Positions 26,065 to 34,096 of a DNA stretch of 40,766 nucleotides are shown here, piece by piece. The translations under genes and the position numbers were made by a program. Location of the stretch: positions 1-40,766 of the forward strand of contig NZ_AUAT01000021.1 in NCBI RefSeq assembly GCF_000428865.1, written 5' to 3'. This DNA comes from Eremococcus coleocola DSM 15696. Its GTDB lineage: Bacteria; Bacillota; Bacilli; Lactobacillales; Aerococcaceae. How positions within the stretch are numbered: the stretch's first letter is position 1; each line of letters starts with the position of its first letter. The notes under the pieces are model-generated. The model did not search any database. It was not told the origin of the DNA and saw only the letters and a program-made list of their open reading frames with translations.

Positions 26065-26889
26065 CTACAGGTCACTATAAACATTATAAGGCAAATCACG
26101 TTTATGTTGTGATTTACGGTACAGGTCTTCAATCCGTTCTGCATCTTTATCCGCGATGGCTTTACCTATGAGATAATCATCAATGGCTTGATAAGATACA
26201 CCTAAGGCTTGTTCATCAGGCAACTGGGGTTTATCTTCTTCTAAGTCAGCTGTTGGCACTTTTTCATAGAGAGCCTTGGGTGCTTCTAAATAAGCCAAAA
26301 GTTGCCGTCCTTGACTTTTATTCAACCGCCACAAAGGCATAATATCCGCTGCACCATCACCAAATTTAGTATAAAAACCGGTAATGGCCTCAGCCGCGTG
26401 GTCAGTTCCTACAACTAAACCTTGATTGTCGCCCGCTACCGCATACTGAGCAATCATCCGTTGCCGAGCCTTAATATTTCCTTTATTAAAGTCAGATATT
26501 TTCATACCTTCATTAGCCTCTACTGCAGCAACAACTGCATCCGTCGCAGCTTTAATATTAATGGTTAGCTCTTGGTCTGCTTGAATAAAGTCTAAAGCCA
26601 TTTGGGCATCATCTTCATCTGCTTGTAAGCCATAAGGGAGACGGATGGCGATAAAACGGTAATCTGCTTGACCAGTTTCTTGCCGCAATTCTTCAACGGT
26701 TAATTGGCATAAACGACCGGCTAGGGTAGAATCTTGTCCGCCAGAAATACCTAGGACTAAACTCTTTAAAAATGGACGATCCATTAAGTATTGTTTCATC
26801 CAATCAATGGACCGTCTCACTTCTTGCTCAGGGTCGATACTAGCTTTTACTTTTAAGCTTTCAATAATTTGTGCTTGTAAGGGTCTCAT
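26065..26889 (-). CDS. nadE: NH3-dependent NAD synthetase
   Basis: Catalyses the last step of NAD synthesis, amidation of deamido-NAD using ammonia and ATP. The 274-residue size and the lack of an N-terminal glutaminase domain place it in the ammonia-dependent class. The PP-loop is [12 protein letters not shown] near residue 46, and [23 protein letters not shown] follows near residues 160-180. Its AAGGAGG overlaps the pncB stop codon, so it is translationally coupled to pncB. Confidence 0.96.
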   Translation of the reverse strand: MRPLQAQIIESLKVKASIDPEQEVRRSIDWMKQYLMDRPFLKSLVLGISGGQDSTLAGRLCQLTVEELRQETGQADYRFIAIRLPYGLQADEDDAQMALDFIQADQELTINIKAATDAVVAAVEANEGMKISDFNKGNIKARQRMIAQYAVAGDNQGLVVGTDHAAEAITGFYTKFGDGAADIMPLWRLNKSQGRQLLAYLEAPKALYEKVPTADLEEDKPQLPDEQALGVSYQAIDDYLIGKAIADKDAERIEDLYRKSQHKRDLPYNVYSDL

Positions 26890-26900
26890 CTTGTCCTCCT

Positions 26901-28391
26901 TTAAGACACGTTATTTTTTTCTAAGCGGTCGACTTTGACTTGAATTTTCTCACGTAAGGCTTTAATACTCGCCATTTTTTCATCGTATAATTTTTGTGAA
27001 AGATCGACAGGATATTGTTCAGGATTTAGGATTCGTTTATATTCATCCCATAAAGCATTATAATTCTTAGATGCATAATCACGGATTTGATTAATTTCAG
27101 GTAATTCGTAAGTAACTTGACCCTCTTTCATGACATCAATTAATAAAGGACGCGCATCAAAATCTCCTACGGTTTTATTAATATAAGTATGCACTGGATG
27201 GAACATGAATAATTCATCCATTTTATCAGGCGCCTCGTCATCTAGGGCAATATAGTCACCTTCAGACTTACCATCCTTATTTCGGGTAATCCGCCATACT
27301 TGTTTAACCCCTGGTGTGGTCATTTTTTCAGCATTAGAAGAAATTTTCATAGTCGGCATCATCACGCCATTTTCATCTTCAATTGAAACTAATTTATAAA
27401 CCGCACCTAGAGCTGGTTGGTCAAAAGCAGTAATAATTTTGGTACCAATACCCCAGTCATTGATCTTAGCTCCCTGCATCCGTAAGTTCAGAATGGTCTT
27501 TTCATCTAAGTCATTTGAGGCAACAATCCGCGCATCTGTGAAGCCAGCTTCATCGAGTTGTTCCCGGATTCGTTTTGATTGATAAGCCATATCACCTGAA
27601 TCAATCCGAACACCAATGAAGTTAATCTTATCGCCCATTTCTTTGGCAACTTGGATAGCCGTAGGTACCCCAGACCGCAAGGTATCATACGTATCCACTA
27701 AGAAAACTACATCTTTATGGGTTTCAGCATAGGCCTTAAAAGCCTTATATTCATCACGGTAAGCTTGAACTAAAGAGTGGGCATGGGTCCCAGAAATTGG
27801 AATACCAAAAAGTTTACCAGCGCGGACATTTGACGTGGAATGGAAACCACCAATATAAGCCGCACGTGTCCCCCAAATAGCAGCATCAAGCTCTTGAGCC
27901 CGACGGGTTCCGAATTCTGAAACTTTGTCGCCGTGACCCACCACTGACCGAATCCGAGAAGCTTTGGTCGCAATTAAAGTTTGATAGTTAATAATATTTA
28001 AAACTGCTGTTTCCACTAATTGACAGTGTCCTAAGGGACCTTCAATCTGCATTAAGGGCTCAGAAGCAAAACATAGTTCACCCTCTACCATAGACCGCAC
28101 AGTTAGTTTTAGTTTAAGTTCTTTCAAATAAGCCAAGAAATCATCTTGATAGATACCCGTTTCCTTTAAATAAGCTAAGTCTTGGTCTGTAAATTTAAGA
28201 TTATTAAAATAATCTAGTACACGTTCTAAACCAGCAAAGATAGCATAGCCATTTTCAAAAGGGTTCTTCCGGAAGAATATCTCAAACACAGCATTGCGTT
28301 GATCCATCCCAGTCTCCCAGTATGTCTGGAGCATATTAATCTGGTACAAGTCAGTGTGGAGCATTAAACTATCATCTTTATATTCTTTCAT
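26901..28391 (-). CDS. pncB: Nicotinate phosphoribosyltransferase
   Basis: Makes nicotinate mononucleotide from nicotinate and PRPP, the entry step of the Preiss-Handler salvage route. The 496-residue protein is of the Firmicutes length class. It starts with [16 protein letters not shown] and carries [19 protein letters not shown] (likely the phosphorylated or catalytic histidine region) and VRIDSGD. The ATG follows GGAAGGAAAA. Its pairing with nadE supplies the first and last steps; nadD lies elsewhere. It has its own promoter at 28442. Confidence 0.96.
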   Translation of the reverse strand: MKEYKDDSLMLHTDLYQINMLQTYWETGMDQRNAVFEIFFRKNPFENGYAIFAGLERVLDYFNNLKFTDQDLAYLKETGIYQDDFLAYLKELKLKLTVRSMVEGELCFASEPLMQIEGPLGHCQLVETAVLNIINYQTLIATKASRIRSVVGHGDKVSEFGTRRAQELDAAIWGTRAAYIGGFHSTSNVRAGKLFGIPISGTHAHSLVQAYRDEYKAFKAYAETHKDVVFLVDTYDTLRSGVPTAIQVAKEMGDKINFIGVRIDSGDMAYQSKRIREQLDEAGFTDARIVASNDLDEKTILNLRMQGAKINDWGIGTKIITAFDQPALGAVYKLVSIEDENGVMMPTMKISSNAEKMTTPGVKQVWRITRNKDGKSEGDYIALDDEAPDKMDELFMFHPVHTYINKTVGDFDARPLLIDVMKEGQVTYELPEINQIRDYASKNYNALWDEYKRILNPEQYPVDLSQKLYDEKMASIKALREKIQVKVDRLEKNNVS

Positions 28392-28441
28392 GGTTTTTTC
28401 CTTCCATTCTGCATACTCAATTAACCGTAAAACTTTTTACT

Positions 28442-28450
28442 ATTATACCA
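28442..28450 (-). promoter_or_regulatory. Promoter (-10) of pncB-nadE
   Basis: Minus-strand TATAAT (28442-28447) preceded by TGG, an extended -10, about 50 bases upstream of pncB. No convincing -35. The dispersed repeat copy at 28459-28490 abuts it. Confidence 0.65.
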
Positions 28451-28458
28451 TATTTTGT

Positions 28459-28490
28459 CGCAGTGGTTGATTGGATGGAAACAACTTAGC
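28459..28490 (+). repeat. Dispersed intergenic repeat, partial copy
   Basis: CGCAGTGGTTGATTGGATG and a following AAACAACTTAGC match the minus strand of 22807-22837 with a few substitutions and single-base indels. Here the partner hairpin arm is missing, so it looks like a decayed or partial element. Confidence 0.5.
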
Positions 28491-28706
28491 GTCCCGGTCT
28501 TCTCTTAACACGCCACAAGGATTGTCAAAAAGCATGAAATTAATAGAAAAAATCGCAACGACTTACTAATTTTTTTGCAGATATCTTCTTAAATGCAAGC
28601 ATAAGTCTTCCTACTATATTTTTCTTTGCCACTTAAATTAGATTATCAAAGTGTAAGCGTTTGTGTTTTTGGATGTATTCTTTACAAAAACATTCCAATT
28701 GATAGC
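28491..28706. other. Gene-free AT-rich stretch
   Basis: No open frame with a ribosome binding site and no RNA gene was recognised. TGTAAGCGTTTGTG at 28652-28665 matches 12 of 14 positions of the CcpA cre consensus, but it lies about 200 bases upstream of the pncB promoter. Nothing else stands out. Confidence 0.5.
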
Positions 28707-28742
28707 AAAAGAGTCTGAAACACTCAAGTTTCAGACTCTTTT
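28707..28742 (-). terminator. Terminator of the TspO-like gene
   Basis: A perfect 15-bp stem, AAAAGAGTCTGAAAC (28707-28721) with its complement at 28728-28742 and a six-base loop. A/T runs at both ends allow bidirectional action. Confidence 0.88.
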
Positions 28743-28754
28743 ATATTTATAAAT

Positions 28755-29543
28755 TTATTGTGCTTTTTGAAGACGGTAGAAATGCCAAGTAATACCTAAG
28801 CTTCCTAATAGAATTATAATCCCTAACCAAAAAAGTAAGAGACTGGCTGACCCAAAATCAGAGCCAGGTCGATGTTTAGCTAATACACCTAGCAAGGCCC
28901 AAAGAATTGGCACCATGACTAGACCATTGCCATATTTAGCAAAGGCATATAACCCTAAACCGACAATCACCAATATTAGGACTAGACTAGCAAAAACAGC
29001 CAAGCCCCCCGTTCCGGGAAATCCCTTGGAGACAAGATAGGTATTAAAGTTAGCAAACGTAGCTACAATTAACCAACCATAATGTAACCCCCAAGGATAT
29101 TTTAAGGACCAAAGATGGTCACGTAATAGGGGAGTTGCAGAAATCCGCTTCAGACCATCCAATAAACGTTGATAGTAAATCAAAATGATAATTAAAGCAA
29201 TTAATAGCAAGTCAGAAGACCAAGCCACCAACCACATCATATTTAAGACTAAAATTTGGAGCAAGATGGGTGCCAGAATAGATCGATAAGCTTCCTTAAA
29301 TGGCGCTGATATCCTTTTTGAAAAAGGAATAAAAAGGGTAACGGCCATACCAAGGTAAATAAGACCCCAAATTGCGAAGGTAAACCCAGCTGGTGCCAAC
29401 AAATTAAGATACTTATCTGAAATCTCAGCTTGCGAAGCCTTAAAGAAAATTGCCTGGGATGACAGATAATTAAGCAGTAAGTCTAAGATAAACAGAACAG
29501 GTAAGCCATAGTCATACCATTTTGGATTTGTTTTCAATGGCAC
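28755..29543 (-). CDS. TspO/MBR-like membrane protein
   Basis: A 262-residue protein with about eight hydrophobic segments. Residues near 50-65 read APAGFTFAIWGLIYLGM, and another segment has LHYGWLIVATFANFNTY, both typical of the tryptophan-rich sensory protein/translocator (TspO/MBR) superfamily. It is about 100 residues longer than classic five-helix TspO. It therefore belongs to the extended bacterial group, whose ligands are unknown; porphyrin binding is known only for the short form. Its start lies five bases after the nusG stop, so it is probably transcribed with nusG, a position not usual for this family. Confidence 0.7.
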   Translation of the reverse strand: MPLKTNPKWYDYGLPVLFILDLLLNYLSSQAIFFKASQAEISDKYLNLLAPAGFTFAIWGLIYLGMAVTLFIPFSKRISAPFKEAYRSILAPILLQILVLNMMWLVAWSSDLLLIALIIILIYYQRLLDGLKRISATPLLRDHLWSLKYPWGLHYGWLIVATFANFNTYLVSKGFPGTGGLAVFASLVLILVIVGLGLYAFAKYGNGLVMVPILWALLGVLAKHRPGSDFGSASLLLFWLGIIILLGSLGITWHFYRLQKAQ

Positions 29544-29548
29544 ACCTA

Positions 29549-30094
29549 CTATACATTAGTAGGGCGAACTTGAGCAAAGTCTAATTCAGTGACAGTTTCA
29601 CGGCCCATCATTTCCAAGACGACTTTAAGCCGTTGGGTTTCTTGACTAATTTCTTCGATTTGACCAGAGAAGTTAGCAAATGGACCATCCACGATATCCA
29701 CATAGTCACCTACAGCCACATCTAATTCAACTGGCGCTGGTTTCATTGGACGATCACCTAAGATAGCTTCAACTTCTTCTTCTAATAGGGGAGCAGGCTT
29801 AGATCCAGCACCATGGGACCCAACAAAGCCAGTTACCCCTGGGGTATTCCGCACTACAAACCAAGCATCGTCTGACATAATCATTTCCACTAAGACATAA
29901 CCTGGGAAGGTCTTTTCAACCTTTGAAGTACGTTCACCATCTTTAACTTCAGTCACTTCTTCTTCAGGTACTTCTACTCGGAAAATATTATCCTCCATAT
30001 CCATACTTTCTTTACGAAGATCAATATTTTCTTTGACCTTATTTTCATAACCGGAATAGGTATGAAGTACATACCACTCTTTACGTCCTTCCAT
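29549..30094 (-). CDS. nusG: Transcription elongation and termination factor NusG
   Basis: The universal NusG/Spt5 factor, which binds RNA polymerase at the clamp helices and modulates pausing and termination. In the 181-residue protein the NGN domain starts KEWYVLHTYSGYENKVKENI and includes FPGYVLVEM and VRNTPGVTGFVG. The C-terminal KOW domain has GDYVDIVDGPFANFSGQI. Length is normal. The ribosome binding site is AGGAGGAAAG. It has its own promoter, followed by a terminator-like hairpin. Confidence 0.99.
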   Translation of the reverse strand: MEGRKEWYVLHTYSGYENKVKENIDLRKESMDMEDNIFRVEVPEEEVTEVKDGERTSKVEKTFPGYVLVEMIMSDDAWFVVRNTPGVTGFVGSHGAGSKPAPLLEEEVEAILGDRPMKPAPVELDVAVGDYVDIVDGPFANFSGQIEEISQETQRLKVVLEMMGRETVTELDFAQVRPTNV

Positions 30095-30119
30095 TTACTT
30101 TCCTCCTATTTTCTTGTAA

Positions 30120-30143
30120 ATAAAAAACCTACGCGTCGTAGGT
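30120..30143 (-). terminator. Hairpin with U-tract between the nusG promoter and nusG
   Basis: ACCTACG (30127-30133) pairs with CGTAGGT (30137-30143) around a three-base loop, then TTTTTTATTT on the minus strand. It can end the rpmG-secE transcript, but it also lies downstream of a -10 element, so it may attenuate nusG. Confidence 0.8.
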
Positions 30144-30162
30144 CTAGAAACTTTGCATATTT

Positions 30163-30171
30163 ATTATAACA
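30163..30171 (-). promoter_or_regulatory. Promoter (-10) upstream of nusG
   Basis: Minus-strand TATAAT (30163-30168) with TGT before it. The -35 (TGTTAT region) is poor. Start of transcription would be near 30156, before the hairpin at 30127-30143. Confidence 0.6.
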
Positions 30172-30195
30172 TGTCTGTCATGAAATAACAGTCTT

Positions 30196-30369
30196 TTATA
30201 ACTTAACAATCCAATCTAATAAATTAGAAAAAGCAAAGTCTGTTAGTACAAAATATGTACCAAAGAAAACAATGAGTAAGATGGCAATCCAGGTAAAGTT
30301 ATTTACTTCTTTTAGGGTTGGCCAGGTTACTTGCTTCATTTCACGAAAAACATTCTTAATATACCCCAT
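30196..30369 (-). CDS. secE: Preprotein translocase subunit SecE
   Basis: The small essential subunit of the SecYEG channel. The 57-residue protein translated from ATG 30367-30369 begins MGYIKNVFREMKQVTWPTLK. It has the amphipathic helix and the conserved VTWPT motif, followed by one transmembrane segment (about residues 27-46). The single-span form is usual for Gram-positive bacteria. AAAGGAG precedes the start by six bases. Order rpmG-secE-nusG is the standard arrangement. Confidence 0.97.
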   Translation of the reverse strand: MGYIKNVFREMKQVTWPTLKEVNNFTWIAILLIVFFGTYFVLTDFAFSNLLDWIVKL

Positions 30370-30380
30370 GATTAGCTCCT

Positions 30381-30533
30381 TTATTTGGTTTCTTTATGTA
30401 AAGTATGTTTATTACAATATTTACAGAATTTTTTAACTTCAATCCGTTTAGTGTGACCTGCTTGGGTAGGCGTCATTGAGTAATTGCGTTGGCCACAGAC
30501 GGTACAGGCAAGTGCAGCTTTCTTTTGCGGCAC
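30381..30533 (-). CDS. rpmG: Large ribosomal subunit protein bL33
   Basis: A 50-residue ribosomal protein starting [18 protein letters not shown] from GTG 30531-30533, preceded by AAGGAGGG. Two CxxC pairs (C10/C13 and C37/C40) form a zinc ribbon, so this is the zinc-binding (C+) isoform; bacteria often carry a zinc-free paralogue elsewhere that replaces it under zinc limitation. It is co-transcribed with secE 11 bases downstream. Confidence 0.97.
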   Translation of the reverse strand: MPQKKAALACTVCGQRNYSMTPTQAGHTKRIEVKKFCKYCNKHTLHKETK

Positions 30534-30570
30534 AGCAATCCCTCCTTTTTCTCAATTCATACTCTACAAT

Positions 30571-30598
30571 AATATAAAACAAAAGGAGTAAATGTCAA
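30571..30598 (-). promoter_or_regulatory. Promoter of rpmG-secE
   Basis: Minus-strand TTGACA (30593-30598), 16 bases, TATATT (30571-30576). The -35 is the inner arm of the terminator hairpin of the upstream gene. Confidence 0.8.
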
Positions 30599-30618
30599 GC
30601 AAACTTGACACCCACTCC
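30577..30618 (-). terminator. Terminator of the secreted-protein gene at 30634
   Basis: TGTCAAG (30593-30599) pairs with CTTGACA (30604-30610), with an outer GGAGT/ACTCC helix. The minus strand continues TTTTGTTTTATATT. Confidence 0.82.
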
Positions 30619-30633
30619 CTATTTTCACCTAAA

Positions 30634-31596
30634 TTATTCCTCACTTTGGTCAGATTCAGTATCTGAGGACATGGATTGACTCTCATTATTAGCTTCCGGT
30701 AGGGGTTCACCTAAGATGACATGGCGAATAATCGTCGTCGTATAGGCTAACATCCGTGGGTTAGGTTGGTTAAAGGCTTCTTCATAAATTTCAGGCACAG
30801 AATCTAACATCTGACCATCCCAGAAACACATAAAATCAATGGTCATCTCATCTAAACTATCACCGGTTGGAACCATCATCATATTAATCGGCTTAGTCTG
30901 ATATTCCATATAAGATAAGCCCATGACCCGCGGCGCCTCTTGGGCAATGTCTTCAAATGAAGGTAGGGCATCTTGGCTTAACCAACTTTCTAATTGATCA
31001 TTACTGATTAATTGGTCAGGACTAAAGGCTTCTTGATCCACCAACATAGCTATTCCTGCATAAACTAGTTGATCATTAGAGAAATAAACGATTAATTCAG
31101 CCGTATCAGTACCTTCCTCAGTCCCATCTTGGTAGACATATTGAATCACCGCTTCTGTCTCTGACAAGTCTTCTTGCTGGCCTTCAACTTGCGGCTCAAA
31201 TTGGGCTTGAAAATCCGCTAAACTAGTTCCCACTTGGTCGTTTTCTTCATAGGCATCGGTAAAATCGAATTTTTCGACAATCTGCTTATAATCTGCATAT
31301 GCTTGTAAGAAAGCCTGGTTCTGTGTCTTATCTTCATTAACCGCAACATCATAAACAGAGGCTTGGTCTGAACTCGCTTCATCTGATACTTGACTTTGGT
31401 CGCCTGAGTTATCGGCTTCCTGGGACTCTGTGGTCGTCGTCTCACTTGTAGCTTGACTACTTGACTCTTGGGACTCAGTTACCCATTCTTCCACAGACTC
31501 GACACCAACATTCTCTTGGGCAAAACTAATCACCTGATTGAAGCTTAAGCACAGGGCTAGGGCACATAAACTAGCCGGCACTCTTTTCTTAAACAT
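30634..31596 (-). CDS. Secreted acidic protein of unknown function
   Basis: A 320-residue protein with signal peptide MFKKRVPASLCALALC..., likely cleaved after ISFA near residue 26, and no lipobox or sortase signal. Residues 30-85 are a Ser/Thr/Glu/Gln-rich low-complexity spacer. The remaining part (about 90-300) appears folded, with SYMEYQTKPINMMMVP and FMCFWDGQML, but I recognise no family. The C-terminus is again Ser/Glu-rich. The ATG follows AAAGGAGAG. It has its own -10 (TATAAT at 31626-31631) and separates sigH from rpmG, which are adjacent in related genomes. Confidence 0.75.
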   Translation of the reverse strand: MFKKRVPASLCALALCLSFNQVISFAQENVGVESVEEWVTESQESSSQATSETTTTESQEADNSGDQSQVSDEASSDQASVYDVAVNEDKTQNQAFLQAYADYKQIVEKFDFTDAYEENDQVGTSLADFQAQFEPQVEGQQEDLSETEAVIQYVYQDGTEEGTDTAELIVYFSNDQLVYAGIAMLVDQEAFSPDQLISNDQLESWLSQDALPSFEDIAQEAPRVMGLSYMEYQTKPINMMMVPTGDSLDEMTIDFMCFWDGQMLDSVPEIYEEAFNQPNPRMLAYTTTIIRHVILGEPLPEANNESQSMSSDTESDQSEE

Positions 31597-31625
31597 ACGA
31601 ATCTCTCCTTTTGGGCTTTACCCTT

Positions 31626-31631
31626 ATTATA
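31626..31631 (-). promoter_or_regulatory. -10 element of the 30634 gene
   Basis: Minus-strand TATAAT with TTAAAC 16 bases upstream as a weak -35. It lies just after sigH. Confidence 0.5.
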
Positions 31632-31676
31632 ACTAAACACTATTAGGGTTTAAAGTCTGCTTTCTTTTAGCTACCA

Positions 31677-32285
31677 TCAAATTCTAATGTAACCATTTAA
31701 TAATTTAATCCGACAACGATCATAAATATTCTGCGCTGATTTAAGATTGATTCCTAATTTTTGACTAATTTCCTGATTTGAGAATCCTTGACGATAAAAG
31801 ATAAAATATTTTCGTTCAAGGGGAGACAAAGACTCAATAAAGTCTGCCACTATCTCTTTTAAGGCTAAGACTCGGTCCGGTGCGTAGGCATAGCTACAAG
31901 ATAAGGTTTCTGCCACACTCAAGCCCTCTGCATCTTGGTTGCTCGCTTGCTGGTCAAAAGGTATTTCTACTTTTCCTTGGCCCCGCTTTTTTGTTACTCG
32001 ACGGCGGTTCAGATTAAACATGCGGTTTTTCAGGGCTGTTTCAAAATAAGCCACAAAATAGGCTTGCTTCTTGGGACAAAAATTATTGACACAAGCATAA
32101 AGGGTAATCATCGCTTCCTGGCGATAATCTTCATATTCAATTTGATAGCGTTGGCAAAAGTAAGCATATTTATAAACGAGCCCGGAAAGCCGGACCATCA
32201 GACGATTAAATAAATCTTCACAAAAATTTTGTTTTAACTGCAGCACTAACTCATCAATACTAAAAGCTCGGGTTGCTTTCACCAT
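31677..32285 (-). CDS. sigH: SigH/ComX-like RNA polymerase sigma factor
   Basis: A sigma-70-family factor of 202 residues from ATG 32283-32285, which has AGGAGG eight bases upstream. Region 2 is recognisable (YQIEYEDYRQEAMITLYACVN, then TALKNRMFNLNRRR). Region 4 follows with LSPLERKYFIFYRQGFSNQEISQKLGINLKSAQN, a helix-turn-helix for the -35 element. The place between rae1/yacP and the rpmG-secE-nusG genes is that of sigH in Bacillus, and in many Lactobacillales this locus gives the competence sigma factor. Its targets probably include competence genes such as comC at 537. The link is inferred from family and synteny. Confidence 0.88.
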   Translation of the reverse strand: MVKATRAFSIDELVLQLKQNFCEDLFNRLMVRLSGLVYKYAYFCQRYQIEYEDYRQEAMITLYACVNNFCPKKQAYFVAYFETALKNRMFNLNRRRVTKKRGQGKVEIPFDQQASNQDAEGLSVAETLSCSYAYAPDRVLALKEIVADFIESLSPLERKYFIFYRQGFSNQEISQKLGINLKSAQNIYDRCRIKLLNGYIRI

Positions 32286-32331
32286 CAAGATGTCCTCCTA
32301 AGTTATTTAGAGAAACCCTTTGATTGTTAAG

Positions 32332-32868
32332 TTAAGCTTGAGGATCATTTTCAATTTGCTTGCGTAATTGTTCAAGATGGACAAGTTGATTAATTTGCCA
32401 AGGGGTCCGTCTAATTAATTTACTCGAATAATGTTGGTTTACATCTTGTTTTATCTCTTGCTTAGTATACTCAATATCCATCTGCAATTCTTTGGCAGAC
32501 TGGCGTAAAGCCCCTTGTTGAAAGATCATCCATTGTTCGGCCGCATCACTGGTCGCAACCACTACCCTGGTTAAGGCATTTAAATAATTCTGGACCTCAC
32601 GCTCAATATAAGAATCAGCTGTTTCTCCTTCTTGCGTAAAGACAACCGTCAAATCGTATTCCTGATAACTCTTAGTAATCCCAGGTACGAATTGGGCATC
32701 AAAAACCACAATAATATCTAAGTCACGATATTTACTAAAACCTGAAAGTTCAAAGAGTAAAAGGTCGCGTGCTGCTTGTATTTCATCATGTCTTTGCAAA
32801 TGTGATAATTCTGGCCAAGCCCCAATCATATTATACCCATCGACAAATAAGATTTCTTTTCGTTGCAT
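32332..32868 (-). CDS. rae1: NYN-domain ribosome-associated endonuclease Rae1 (YacP)
   Basis: A 178-residue PIN-like (NYN) nuclease. In Bacillus the orthologue enters the ribosomal A site and cuts mRNA. Visible motifs are ILFVDGYNMIGAWPEL at the start, DIIVVFDAQ, TADSYIEREV and VVVATSDAAEQ, carrying the acidic metal ligands. I use ATG 32866-32868, preceded by AGGAGG that overlaps the rlmB stop codon, so it is coupled to rlmB. The extended frame to 32913 lies inside rlmB. Confidence 0.92.
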   Translation of the reverse strand: MQRKEILFVDGYNMIGAWPELSHLQRHDEIQAARDLLLFELSGFSKYRDLDIIVVFDAQFVPGITKSYQEYDLTVVFTQEGETADSYIEREVQNYLNALTRVVVATSDAAEQWMIFQQGALRQSAKELQMDIEYTKQEIKQDVNQHYSSKLIRRTPWQINQLVHLEQLRKQIENDPQA

Positions 32869-32878
32869 AAGTTGCCTC

Positions 32879-33679
32879 CTAAGGCATCGGGATGCGTTTA
32901 GATGCAACTTCATACATAATAATACTTGCCGCTACACTGGCATTGAGACTTTGCACATGGCCCACCATAGGAATGGTAATCGTTTGGTCCGCATGGTCCA
33001 GGAGTTTTTTAGAGACCCCCTGACCTTCGTTGCCAATAATGACCGCAATCGGTCCTTGCGAATTCCAGCTTCGGATATCTTGGCCGGCCATATCCGTTGC
33101 AAAAATCCAAACCCCTTTGGTTTTTAATTGGTCAACGACTTGGCCAAGGTTAGTGACCCGGACCACAGGTATATGTTCTAAAGCACCCGTTGAGGTCTTA
33201 GCCACAATCCCAGTCAAACTCGCCGCCCGTCGTTTAGGAATAATAATCCCATGAACCCCTAGGGCATCAGCTGACCGAATAATTGAACCTAGATTATGGG
33301 GGTCTTCAATCCCGTCCAAAATCAAAAAGAAAGGTTCTTGTCCCTTAGCCTCAGCTAGGGCAAAACAATCTTCTAAGCTTTGGTAGGCAACTGGTGGCAC
33401 TGTCACAACCACTCCTTGGTGGTTCTGACCTTGGCTTAAATCATCTAATTTTGCTTTAGGAACTTCTTGAAAAACAAGCTGACGTTGCTTTACAAGCTCT
33501 AATATAGTTTGAATTTTATCCCCAGACAATCCTTTTTGAATAAAGACTTTATTGATCGGCTTCTTTTCTTCTAGAATTGTCAAAACAACCTGACGGCCAT
33601 ATAAAATTTCATCATTTTGTTCCTGGTCTATGACTTTATTTACTTGCTTGCCTCTTATCTTTTTCGAGCCGTGTACCAT
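32879..33679 (-). CDS. rlmB: 23S rRNA 2'-O-ribose methyltransferase RlmB (TrmH/SpoU family)
   Basis: Methylates a guanosine in the peptidyl-transferase region of 23S rRNA (G2251 in E. coli numbering) if it follows the family. The 266-residue protein has an N-terminal substrate-binding domain (YGRQVVLTILEE...). The knotted SPOUT domain has motif 1 ILDGIEDPHNLGSIIRSADALG (split over 22 residues), motif 2 IGNEGQGVS and motif 3 SLNASVAASI. The ATG follows AAAGGAGGG. It sits between mrnC and rae1, as in Bacillus. Confidence 0.95.
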   Translation of the reverse strand: MVHGSKKIRGKQVNKVIDQEQNDEILYGRQVVLTILEEKKPINKVFIQKGLSGDKIQTILELVKQRQLVFQEVPKAKLDDLSQGQNHQGVVVTVPPVAYQSLEDCFALAEAKGQEPFFLILDGIEDPHNLGSIIRSADALGVHGIIIPKRRAASLTGIVAKTSTGALEHIPVVRVTNLGQVVDQLKTKGVWIFATDMAGQDIRSWNSQGPIAVIIGNEGQGVSKKLLDHADQTITIPMVGHVQSLNASVAASIIMYEVASKRIPMP

Positions 33680-33693
33680 TACTTAGCCCTCCT

Positions 33694-34092
33694 TTATGCT
33701 TGATCTAGTCGTTGAATTGCATCGCTCATTAATGCTTGCAAGCGTTCTTCCTGGTGACTCAAAAACAGCCAGCCCATTAGTGACTCAAAGCCAGTTGCTT
33801 GCCGGTAGTCTTGAATGCTAGCATTTTTGGCCTTGGTATTCGCCTTGTGGTTACGCCCCCGTTTATAGAAAGAAATTTCTTCCTCGCTCAGGAACCCATC
33901 CTCAGCCAGCCAAGCTAGCATGACTTGGGCCTGACCCTTAGCTCCGACGTATTTAATGGCAGCCCGGTGTAAGTCATTCACACTAGTTAAGCCGCTGGCT
34001 AAGACATGCTGACGGACAGCTACTTCATAAATCGCATCACCTATATATGCCAAAGCTGAACCATTTAATAATTTAGCCTCACTGTCTTTCAT
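33694..34092 (-). CDS. mrnC: Mini-ribonuclease III
   Basis: A 132-residue RNase III-like enzyme without a double-stranded RNA-binding domain, which trims 23S rRNA precursors. The catalytic part has LAYIGDAIYEVAVRQHVL and RRN-type GRNHKANTKAKNASIQDYRQATGFESLMGWLFL with its acidic ligands. ATG 34090-34092 (GAGG upstream) is chosen; it begins five bases after the cysS stop. The longer frame to 34134 overlaps cysS and would be out of register with family N-termini. Confidence 0.95.
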   Translation of the reverse strand: MKDSEAKLLNGSALAYIGDAIYEVAVRQHVLASGLTSVNDLHRAAIKYVGAKGQAQVMLAWLAEDGFLSEEEISFYKRGRNHKANTKAKNASIQDYRQATGFESLMGWLFLSHQEERLQALMSDAIQRLDQA

Positions 34093-34096
34093 AAGA

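Noticed and set aside
31935-32213. Plus-strand frame opposite sigH
   Set aside because: No start signals; the sigma factor on the other strand explains the sequence.
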